From the NCBI RefSeq assembly GCF_963678635.1, contig NC_087062.1:24014177-24078176 (forward strand): 64,000 nt of DNA. Reading direction: 5' to 3'. This document shows, piece by piece, positions 55,102 through 64,000 of this stretch. Made by a program: the position numbers and the translations under genes. The notes below the pieces were generated by a model, which searched no databases, was not told the origin of the DNA, and saw nothing but the letters and a program-made list of their open reading frames with translations. The DNA comes from Symsagittifera roscoffensis (Eukaryota > Xenacoelomorpha > Acoela > Convolutidae). Positions within the stretch are counted from its first letter, which is position 1. Every line of letters starts with the position of its first letter.

Positions 55102-56401
55102 CTATTGAAACCATTGAAACAGTCTACGGCATCTGCTCAAAAAATTGTGCAAATTTTAAATATGTTTATTTGAATTTTCAAAGTATTATTAGAAAACGGA
55201 TGCAATTGAAAAAATTTCTTGATGATATGGGCAACAATACAATTATAGGAATTTCCGAAACGTGGCTGAAAAAAGATAGTGACAATTTATGGAATCTCGA
55301 CCCTAGAACGCATGCGATGTTCAGATATGATAGGCAATCAGCGGTAAAAAAGAAAGGTGGTGGCGTTTTGCTATATATACCAGTCAAATTATCTCCGAAA
55401 TTGAGGCCTGATTTAAATTTATTTGATAAAGAAAAATATGAGTCAGTGTGGGTTGAGTGCAAATCTACATTTAACATTTCCAGTAAAGAAAAAATGTTAT
55501 TTAATTTGTGTTATAATCCAAGCAGATCAAACTTTTTTGATTTTTTGGAACAATTAAAGCTTAACATAATTAATGCAGTTTCAGTTTCTAATAAAATTAC
55601 GCTTCTGGGTGATTATAACATAAATTATCTGGATAGCAAAGAAAAAGAAAATTTAGATTCTATAATTATTCCATATGGATTGAAGAATTTTTGTCCAAAC
55701 GATGAGACCAGAATTAGTTCCTCAACTAAAACTCATATTGACTACATTATCAGTGACTATGAAACAAACGGCATTGAATTTTGTTTTGATACACCTTATA
55801 AAACCGACCATTTTGCTTCATTTATTTTGACGGATATAAAATGCGGCAAAAGTTTACCGAGGATAATTTCGACTTTCAATAAGAAAAATTATCAGAAAAA
55901 TGAATTTTGCAATACATTCTCCGCTCTTCCTTGGTATCTCTTATATCAATGTACAGAGGCACAAAACATGTTCTCGACGATGATTTATTTAATTTCTAGT
56001 GCTCTTCAGCAACATGCTCCTACCGAAAAACAATTTGTTCCTAATTTTAAACCAAAAAATGTTTTGAAAACGGAATGGTTCGATTCAGAATGTCAGCATT
56101 TGTTGATTAAGAAACAGAATTCACTCAGATCATATCGCAGTCAAAGCACAAGCGATAATTGGTCAAAGTACCAGTTTTTACGTAATCAAATGAGCCAATT
56201 GATTAGAAGTAAACAACTCGATCATTCAAAAAATTGTTTTTCACTTCTCAGCACTATCCAACAATAATAGAAATATATTAACCAAGTTAGAGTTACATGT
56301 TCTGGCAACAATCGAATTACAGTTCTATGAAATTCCTTCAGTGAAATGATAACCCAAGACAAAAAAATTGCCAAACATTTAAATTATATTTTTTCAAACT
56401 T
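55102..56401. repeat. 1.32 kb internal tandem duplication, copy 2
   Basis: This copy lacks the ATG, hydrophobic leader and 2A. It joins directly to the RT part, so it is contiguous with the original 3' half of ORF2. Confidence 0.95.
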
Positions 56402-58282
56402 AGGCGAATTTTTCGGCGCTAAAAAGCCTCCGAATGACAACAAATCTGCCTCTGAATCTGCACTTTTCCATTTTCAACACATTACAATGAAGCAATGCTT
56501 TAATATAGTTCGAAAAATTACTGTTAGAAAACCTCTCGGACCTTGTACCGTACCTGCTTGGGCAATCATTGACGGTCAATCAGTTATAGTTCCACATTTA
56601 ACTTTTGTCATAAATACTTGCTTAGATGAGAACATTTTCCCGATCGAACTAAAAAAGCACAAGTAACCCCTTTGTTTAAAAAAGATGACCCAATGGATGC
56701 AAAAAATTATCGGCCAATATCAAGAACTTGTGCTTTTTCTAAAATTTTTGAAAAAATTTTACATGCCCAAATAACAGAACATCTTGACAAATTTCAAATA
56801 ATGACACCATTTCAATTCGGATTTTGCAAAAACATTTCAACACAAGATGCTCTTGTTTATGTGGCAGAAAGTATTCGAAATCAAATAGAATAAAAAAAAA
56901 TCGTACATGCAGCTTTATTAGATCTGTCCAAGGCTTTTGATTCTATTTCGCATGAAGTTTTAATTAAAAAATGCTTTCTCTCGGTTTTTCAAATGGAGCA
57001 AATGCTTTAATTGCTAGCTTCCTAAACAACGTATTCAAAGAGTAAACGTCAATGGAATCTTTTCAGACTGAATTGAAATCAAACGAGGTGTCTCACAAGG
57101 AACGGTACTTGGTCCGTTGTTGTTCAATTTATATGTTAATGACATACAAGAGCGATTATATGACGGTTGTACTTTAGTTCAATATGCTGACGACTGTATG
57201 GTTTTTTTTCTCTTTTATAATTTCTGAGGATGCTTTGAATCGATTGCAAAAATCACTCAATAAACTAACGGAATTTTTTGCAGAGAACCAATTGAATCTG
57301 AATGCATCTAAATCGGAATTCATAATATTTCGACAAAAAAATGATAGCAAAAATGTAGATACTGATACAATAGTAATTAATGGGTACTATGTAGCCAAAA
57401 AATCAGAATGCAAATATTTAGGCCTTACTCTTGATTCAAATTTATCTTTTCATGCTCAAATCGAAACAATTCTCCAAAAAATGGCACAAAGAATTAAAAC
57501 TATAGATACAATTGGACAACAACTGCCGACATTATCATTAGTTGCCTTGCTTCATTGTCTTGTTTTATCACATTTAGATTATTCAGCAATATTTTTAATA
57601 CAAATTAATGCTACTTTGATGCTATCTCTAGAGAAACAGTTGAACTGGGCGTTAAAAAGAACATATTTTAGATCGAAATTTAAATCTTCTTCCCTTCTTC
57701 GCATTAGCAAATCGTTCATTGGAATCGAGAAAAGAATTGAGTTAAAATGTATAACATACATATACCAATATCTTACAAACAAAAAGAAGGCTTTTCAAAA
57801 TACATTGAGACTACCGACTGCCAATCATAGGCTCAACAAAAGAACGAAACAAATTATTTTTGACAAACATTGTTCAACCGCTTCTCTACAAAAATCATTT
57901 TTTCATTTGACTTCTAAAAAATGGAATTCACTGCCCATAATTTTGCGCAATTTAGAAAAATCGAGAACAGGATTCAAGAAAAAATTGAAGGAATTTTACG
58001 TGAGTGAATTTAGAAACAATCCAATATGTACAAATACAAATACGTGGCGTGATTTCCGTTTTTGCTAGTTCTATATGTTTTAATTTAGTTTAATTTTCCA
58101 GACATTGTTTGAAAGAGAATCTGTATATACTCTGTATATACGCTGTATGTTTGGACTATCTATAAAATTGTTTGTAAAGTTAAAATACCAGCTCGTTCTT
58201 AATTCTTAAAACTGATGTTTTTTTAGTATCCGTAACTTCATATATTTTAATCAACCAATTTCTGAACTGTAACCGAACTTGC

Positions 58283-58330
58283 TTTGTTTTGTTTTGTTTT
58301 GTTTTGTTTTGTTTTGTTTTGTTTTGTTTA
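58283..58330. repeat. TTTTG microsatellite
   Basis: About nine units of GTTTT lie near the presumed 3' end of the CR1 element. Confidence 0.9.
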
Positions 58331-59945
58331 TTGCTTGTTTTCTGATGTTGTGTTTTTTGTTTGATGTAATTAATGAATTTTAACCAAGTTTATTATTTAC
58401 ACTTTGCTATACTGATGCCTCGGCTTTTTACTGTATAGTAATTCAGGTGTTCTTTCTTCTTCTCTTCTATCTGATTGGTCGAGAAATCGCTTCAAGTAAT
58501 CAAATTAACAATCTCACCTTTCTTGAAAATTGGGATTGTTTAGTAGATCCCGAAACTCTGCTTTACGAACTTTTGTGACATTCGACCAGAATGGACGAAA
58601 ATGCAGATGCAGCAATTTCGAATTTTAGCAGCGAACCTTCCGTATTGGCAGTTTTGTTGCAATAAGAGCGTTATTCGGACGATTGAACAAAACGTGAAGG
58701 CTGAAGGATTCGGAAGTTCCTAAATTTGAAAATATTGAATTGATGACTTAATAATTCTAAGAAACGTCAAAAACAACCATTTTGGCAGAAAAACTAAAAT
58801 AAGACACAACAACATTAGTTGCGATAGCGAGAACGACGAAAATTGTGATGGGAAAACAACAACAAAAACAGAAGCAACAGAGACCACTCCGAGTTGCAAC
58901 TATTGTGTCGCTACAATAGTTGCAAGGCCGTTTCGAACAACGGTGAAGGGTGGAAGACAGCCTTCCGGAGGGAGAATAAGAGTCTTATTTCCCCGGATTC
59001 AGGAATCCGGAGGGGTCTCGGGATTTGGACTGAAACTGTTTTACATAAACTTTTAGCTTCCCTATTATGTCCTGAATTGAATTTCATTAACATCTGAATT
59101 TATGTAACAATCGCCTACTTCGGTCACATATGAGGCTTAAGAAAAATAGGCCCTATAACCATTGGCTCAAGAGTCAGGGACACTATCTCTTGTGTTTTTC
59201 TACCTCAAAAACGGTTGGAGCCAATTCGGTTCGCTTGCGACATGAGACTAGAACCCGTTACAGCTTAAAGGCCACTACCAAAATATCCCCCCACTCTAGA
59301 AAATAAGAACGTCCCCATACTTAGGTCTCAAAATACCCAAAATACACGAACGCCGTTAAAAACCGGGTTGGAACAATCCGCTAAGTTACTTTTTTATTGG
59401 ACAGTGATACTTTGATCCATTTCAGATGGATCAACCTAAAACTCGCCTTACCTCAACATAAAAATCATAAAACACACTCGAGAAATTTAAATTAGGTACT
59501 TACATAGCAGCACACTCGAGAACTAGAGGTAACTAAATTAGTAAGCAACTTGAGAATGATCGGGGAATTAAGTTTGATTCAATAAGTTCTAATCGAACAA
59601 GTTTTATCTCAAGAATGGAGTTTCGGTTCTGGACCATTGGGACACTTCGGTTGTCCACCTTTCCACCGAAGGCTCACTCTGGTTTAGCTAGATTTCGATC
59701 TTCTTTTGTAATCACTGTCTCCTATATCAAGATAGGACAGCTCTACTCTCGTGGTTTTTATTATTATCTTGGAAATTGCGAATAGCAATTTCCCGATGTT
59801 TTTCTGTCATTTTCCCGCAATTGTCAATTCGGTCGTTCTGATCTTCTATTTCTGAGATTTTCAGTTTTCGCGAGAAAACTGAGCATGACAGGCTCCATTC
59901 GAATTTTTGAAAAAATAAAATTTCATTCCAAAACCACGTATTTTC
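58331..59945. other. Intergenic with two strong hairpins
   Basis: There is no certain gene. A 24-codon frame (MDENADAA) starts near 58591. 58894-58925 is a perfect 13-bp stem with a 6-nt loop, and 58993-59011 has a CCGGATT/AATCCGG stem. The remainder shows no coding signal. Confidence 0.5.
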
Positions 59946-60149
59946 GTGTTCCTCAAGGTCAAACTTCCAGATATGACCGACTGGCACATACTCCCCGGAC
60001 TCAAGATCGATGTCCTCATCGCGTACTGCCGTCTGTCAGTGAATCCCCAGAAACCCGAGTGTTACTCAAGATACAGTGCCAGTGGTCATTTACAGAAATT
60101 TGCAGCGGACTTAAGTTTATCTACACCCCAAAATTCAAAACCATGTTAA
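59946..60149 (+). other. Candidate exon, unrecognised
   Basis: The stretch at about 59970-60110 is GC-richer than its surroundings and open in the frame KLPDMTDWHILPGLKIDVL. It ends with a stop shortly after. Another frame (59885-60220) is also open. No partner exon or family is recognised, so coding status is uncertain. Confidence 0.25.
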
Positions 60150-60422
60150 GTTTTCACACTATCGCTAAACAGCAATCAAAACCTGCACCTGTACCTGCGA
60201 GTTTTCACTTTTTAAGCTAGTAATTTAAAATTTCTTTTGTCCTATTCAATCAGGAAATTGTCATGCAGCATTTTGATTTATATAATAGATATAACATATT
60301 AATAACAATATCTCATTTGTTAAAATTTCTTTTTGGTGAACCCAGATTTCATCCGAGTTCACCCTCGAGCCCCCTTCCCTCTCAAGGCTCAAGACTCTAG
60401 AATTTCCATTTGAGTCACCGGC

Positions 60423-60752
60423 TCACCTCGCGTTCTTCGCCTTCGAGGTACCAGACCCAGATGTATTCGATACCGTGATCTGTTTCAACAGTGCTTCTTC
60501 ATCATCGGAGCTAATCAGGATCTCCTCCCAAGCCTTCAGCTGTTCATAGGATCGCATCAACTCCCTTTGCTCCTGCAATCTCTTCGATTGATTGGGTAAA
60601 TTCTTCACTCTCCACTCTCGGTTCGAACAGAAGGAATTTTGAAGACTCAGGCTCACGTTCTTCGCCAAGTCTTCCTCTAGTATCGACTCCCTCGCCTTGG
60701 TGTTGTTTCTAGACACTCTACCAACTCTTTTTCCACCCCGTCGTGATCGCAT
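60423..60752 (-). CDS. Open frame overlapping the end of the long reading frame
   Basis: This 109-codon frame starts at a true ATG and overlaps the last 35 nt of the long frame at 60718-64000, in the +1 frame relative to it. The N-terminus is very basic (MRSRRGGKRVGRV), the middle is Gln/Glu-rich and helical, and an acidic SSDDEEALL precedes a Ser/Thr/Gly tail. It stops at a TGA that overlaps a GAG|GTGAGC donor-like site. It may be a separate small protein, or the real C-terminus of the long protein after a frameshift. The family is not recognised. Confidence 0.45.
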   Translation of the reverse strand: MRSRRGGKRVGRVSRNNTKARESILEEDLAKNVSLSLQNSFCSNREWRVKNLPNQSKRLQEQRELMRSYEQLKAWEEILISSDDEEALLKQITVSNTSGSGTSKAKNAR

Positions 60753-63700
60753 TTCGGTGGGTCAGCAGAGGTCTCTTGAAGGCTTCCGGTCCTATCTCGG
60801 CCTGGAACTGTCGATATTCCTTTTGATATCTCCTCATATGATCCTTCATTACCATATATAACCAGGATGTTAACGTCGCTCGAAACCAAGGAAAGAACCT
60901 TATGCGGCTCCATACGTGCCTGACTTCCGTTGGTATGGCGAATACCTTGCATGCAGTCTCAAACAACTCAATTCTCCTGCTGTAATCTATTGCGTAAATC
61001 GACTCTGCCGTTGGCGTCTTCGATTCCCGATACTTCGTTACATTTTCTTCAATCCATCGTAGAGCCAGCATCGTGCTCACCACCAACATGGTCACCTTCT
61101 GCTGATGATCGGGCAGTCCTAAAGACCTGATTTCTTCCACATCCCAGATCAGGCAGAGATTCGCGTGATCCGGATACCACACCGTTTGTGCCAGATAGTG
61201 GCATGGGCATTCCCCATGTGTGATTTCAATACTCCTAAGGTTGCGCTCTCCCGAGGCTTCCAGAAGAGGTTCGAGCTCCATCATCTTCTCGTGTATCGTA
61301 TCGTTTTCCTCCACATTTGGAGCACCACCCACCGGTTTTCCGATCACGTTTTGTCTCTCGTGGTCACTCGTGTTCTCACTTTCCAAACTCAAGAGCTCTT
61401 CCCCCCAGATTTCACTCAAGTCATCCCTCTGCTCTCTCGGCACTGTTCCTCGGATTTTTCTCAACAAACTGTGTGAGTGATGCGACATGCGAGCCAACCT
61501 TACGCACTTGGGCACCGAGAAGGCTTTGTCTATCAATACCCTCTGGCTTGATACCTCCACCATCGAAATGTGCAGTGGGTAGTGGCTGCCGCACAGGTTG
61601 GCCATCACCGACCCCACTAAGGACTTCGCATTTAGAGGCAGACCATAGGCTTCGCTCATGGGAAATCCCATTTCCGCTTCAAGTCCAACCATCCAGCTCC
61701 TGATGTGTTTCTGGGTTACCTGCAACACCCCGGGCCATGACTCCACACTCAACGCGGTCACCAAGTGGTGTTCTGACTCTAGGCTCTCCAGTGACTGGAG
61801 ACTGCACATTCTCGAGAAGAATCCCAGAGCTGTTGCCAGGTTCACCGTGGTACTCGCGTAGCACTCAGCCACGATCTATATTTCGCTCTTCTCCCTTTCG
61901 GTAATGTCTTCAAACCAGGTGACTAGATCTTCTTTCTGGAAGGACTGTATCCTGACGCATGACCGTCCATCACAGGTGTGCTCGCCATTTCCACACGTCG
62001 AATCAAGACAACTGCCCGGCTCCATTTTCTTCACCGACCCTAGTCTACTCGTCGTTTCACTAGACTCCTTCACCTGAGGCAGGATCAGTCGGTGCACTAT
62101 GCCCAACGTTGCTAGATCCTCATCTTCCGTCGGTGCTAGCCTTACTCACTCCGTGACTTCTTAGACCAGGCTCGCGTGGGGATGTGGGCACCAGGAGGGC
62201 CTCAGCAATTTCCACACCACTCCCAGGTTCGTGATTAACATGCCATTCCCGTTACTCATCTTCAGTTCGACTCTTTTACTTGAGCGCGGTACACTTATCA
62301 CCTCTGGTATCTTCTCGAGAATCAAACCCAAGCTAGGTTTCTCTCTCTCCACAGTATCTAGTTCCACTATCTTCTCTGTCCAGAACTTTAGTAGCTCCGC
62401 CACCTCGTAGTTTCTGTGAGCGCCTCTGGCTTCCGAGTCCAAGAAAGGGTTGTACGCCATCCCCATCACTGCAGACACATAATGGTACTCTCCCTTCTTA
62501 TTGGCTTTCAAGTACTCTCCTGACGAGGCTAAGTTACGGTGCACGTCATGTTTCTCCTCGAACTTCTTGTTGCAGAATCTCCGTATCTCATCCAACTTCC
62601 TGTGGCTCTCTAGAGATTGCCTGGAACCATCCTCCTTTTCTATCCCAGTACTCTCGTACACATTCAAGTTGACTGTTGAGACTCTCCTTTCCATTGATTT
62701 GCTCCCAGTTGCTCTTTGCTGGCATGCTAGGATGGTGCTGTCAGTCATCACCGACATGATCCACCTCAAGAAACAAGTAGCGTCTCTCCTCCTTGCCAGG
62801 CTCAAGCCTGAGTTATCCCTAGCCACGTGTTGCATCAATGTCTGATATATTTCTAGACCTTTTCCACCCAACTTCAACTTGTCCCGCGAGGTCAGCGTTT
62901 CCAACTCTATCGCCACCAGGCTCCAGGCGAACATCAATTGTCCTGCTGTTCTAACAAAGGGATTTGCCATCAATGGCGACGCCGATGAGGACGTCCTCAT
63001 CGCTTCTTCAAAGTAATCCCTCAATAAGTTCTGCCAAGTTCTCCTCAGATGGCTCCCCAATTCCAATTTGTTAATATCCGCCTTCTGCTGGGTATCCCAG
63101 TTACGTCGTTTGCGTGACACTCTACTGTCGAGTTTCTTTAGGCAGTCTTCCAATTCCTTCAATGTTTCCAGGGCCACCCACCACGGTCGGGAGGTGTTCC
63201 TCGTTTTATTCTTCTCGAGAGGATCGCTAGTTACTTGCTTCCCAGTGGCCTGATGTTCATTTGAGACCCATTCTTTGCCGACGTCCACTTCCCATGTCTG
63301 CCCGCTCGTCGAACCTCGTTTCATCTTTGTCCTCTGAGGCTTGAAGTCTTCTTCCGTTGTCGAGTTGGTGGGAACCTCTATCTCTCTTTCCACCTCGAGG
63401 AGTTTCCTTGGTTCTTAGCTACTCTTGTAGGCTGCTGTCTTCCATCGTGTCAGAACCCTGGGGGCCATCTCTCTCAAGTTTTTCTCCGAGACTGCATCCG
63501 CCGAAGGACTACCCCACCCTTCTACCTCTCTCTTTCTCTTGCGAGACTTCACGTCTTTACATGGGGGCGTTGCCGTTATCATCACTGATTCGACCTCTTT
63601 GTCTCCATCCAACCCTTCCAACTCTTGCCTCACCCCTGCTTGAGCCTTAAGGATATTATTACTTTTAATTATATTACTAGTTTCGACCTTATCCCCCCTC

Positions 63701-64000
63701 ACACTTTCAATTATTTTATTGACAGTTTTTTGTTTCAGAGTAGAGCTGTCTTTACATTCGTCTTCTTTGGTCTTCCGTGATGCCTTTCTCAACTCGACCA
63801 TCTTGCTCAGCAGTTCCCCTCTAGCTTTCTCCTCCAGACCCGTCCTCATCAGGACAGGCTCTCCAAACTTCACCACTGTGTTCCACAGCTCTTCCTTTTC
63901 ATCATCCAGTGTGTTCTCGCCATCCACTTCTCGATTGAACTCGCTTAAGAATTCTCGCCAAGCGTCCTCATCCAGAGTGCCTAGGAACATGGCCTTGTTT
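60718..64000 (-). pseudogene. Long uncharacterised reading frame with four in-frame stops, runs off the window
   Basis: The open stretches 63415-63990, 62161-63393, 61876-62106 and 60718-61872 are all in one frame. It is interrupted only by TAA (63415), TAA (62161), TGA (about 62146) and TAG (61876), and is open beyond 64000. Two of the later stretches have no ATG at their start. The frame is GC-richer than the rest of the window and has no introns or frameshifts over 3.3 kb. The N-terminal part is acidic with a basic KSRKRKRE cluster and later helical. The middle and end are mixed alpha-helical with few Cys. I see no polymerase, protease, integrase, nuclease or membrane motif. A single decayed ORF of a large mobile element or an old viral insertion is the best guess. 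Function is unknown. Confidence 0.6.

Larger units (their letters stand above)
53560..58071 (+). mobile_element. CR1-type ORF2 with N-terminal 2A, internally duplicated and broken
   Basis: It starts at ATG 53560. A hydrophobic stretch (LFLFALLL) runs straight into TQSGDVEKNPGP (2A ends 53787). The endonuclease follows (NFQSI, ISETWL, GDYNINYLD, HIDYIIS, KTDHFA) to 54951. A direct duplication then repeats 53786-55085 at 55102-56401, so a second endonuclease frame lies at 55170-56267. RT continues in pieces: NYRPIS at about 56708, FQFGF, LLDLSKAFDSISHE at about 56910, GVSQGTVLGPLLF, QYADDC at about 57180, and a clean C-terminal frame to 58068. At least three frame breaks occur after 56666, so it is inactive as it stands. 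Confidence 0.9.

Noticed and set aside
60930-61703. Several plus-strand ORFs opposite the long minus-strand frame
   Set aside because: They mirror the GC-rich minus-strand frame. Ser/Pro/Leu-rich with no motif.
63415-63417. Alternative nuclear genetic code (TAA/TAG read as Gln)
   Set aside because: TFIIS ends with TAA, GCSH with TAG, and OPA3 and the GTPase with TGA at the expected family ends, apart from GCSH, which is early. Host genes therefore use the standard stops.
60718-63990. A set of three or four separate compact genes, as in a negative-strand RNA virus insertion
   Set aside because: All the pieces share one reading frame and some begin without ATG, so one interrupted frame explains them better. 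A viral origin as a whole is not excluded.
1-64000. CRISPR array or bacterial operon
   Set aside because: Repeats are eukaryotic mobile elements and minisatellites without regular spacers, and the genes have spliceosomal introns.

Overview
This window looks like nuclear DNA from an invertebrate animal. It is AT-rich, the host genes have spliceosomal introns with GT/AG ends, the host proteins are animal-like (TFIIS, OPA3, glycine cleavage H protein), and most of the rest is non-LTR retrotransposon and SINE debris. All three stop codons end host genes here (TAA for TFIIS, TGA for OPA3 and the GTPase, TAG for the H protein), so the standard code applies. I cannot name the species.

Layout. (1) 0.7-23.9 kb: a TFIIS (TCEA-type) gene on the minus strand. 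Its five coding exons can be joined in phase to 329 aa. Both ends of the gene have been tandemly duplicated (5.83 kb and 2.29 kb units), leaving extra copies of four exons. The intron between exons 3 and 4 holds a full-length but decayed APE-type non-LTR retrotransposon on the plus strand, bounded by a 15-bp target-site duplication. It begins with a plausible HDV-like ribozyme and encodes a 2A peptide, a PHD-like Cys cluster, an endonuclease, an RT and C-terminal zinc fingers. The 5.83 kb duplication also copied most of this element. (2) 13.2-16.6 kb: a CR1-like RT remnant whose 3' part is tandemly duplicated together with a tRNA-like SINE. (3) 24-35 kb: no gene recognised, only SINEs, degenerate repeat arrays, minisatellites and an RT fragment. 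(4) 35.3-38.65 kb: an intact eight-exon minus-strand gene for a 402-aa dynamin-superfamily-like GTPase with two C-terminal membrane segments. (5) 39.6-49.7 kb: RT fragments on both strands, dispersed repeats and a 1.43 kb tandem duplication. (6) 49.8-51.3 kb: OPA3 followed closely on the same strand by GCSH, in an operon-like arrangement. (7) 51.6-58.3 kb: an RT fragment, a MITE-like inverted-repeat element, and a long CR1-type element with an SGNH-esterase ORF1 and an ORF2 that starts with a hydrophobic segment plus 2A. This element is internally duplicated. (8) 60.4-64 kb: visibly GC-richer DNA carrying one minus-strand reading frame of about 3.3 kb that runs off the window. It has four internal stop codons but no frameshift, and I do not recognise it.

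Two themes recur. The first is 2A peptides in two unrelated non-LTR elements. The second is repeated head-to-tail duplication (5.83, 2.29, 1.43, 1.32 and 1.16 kb units) with short microhomology or small templated insertions at the junctions.
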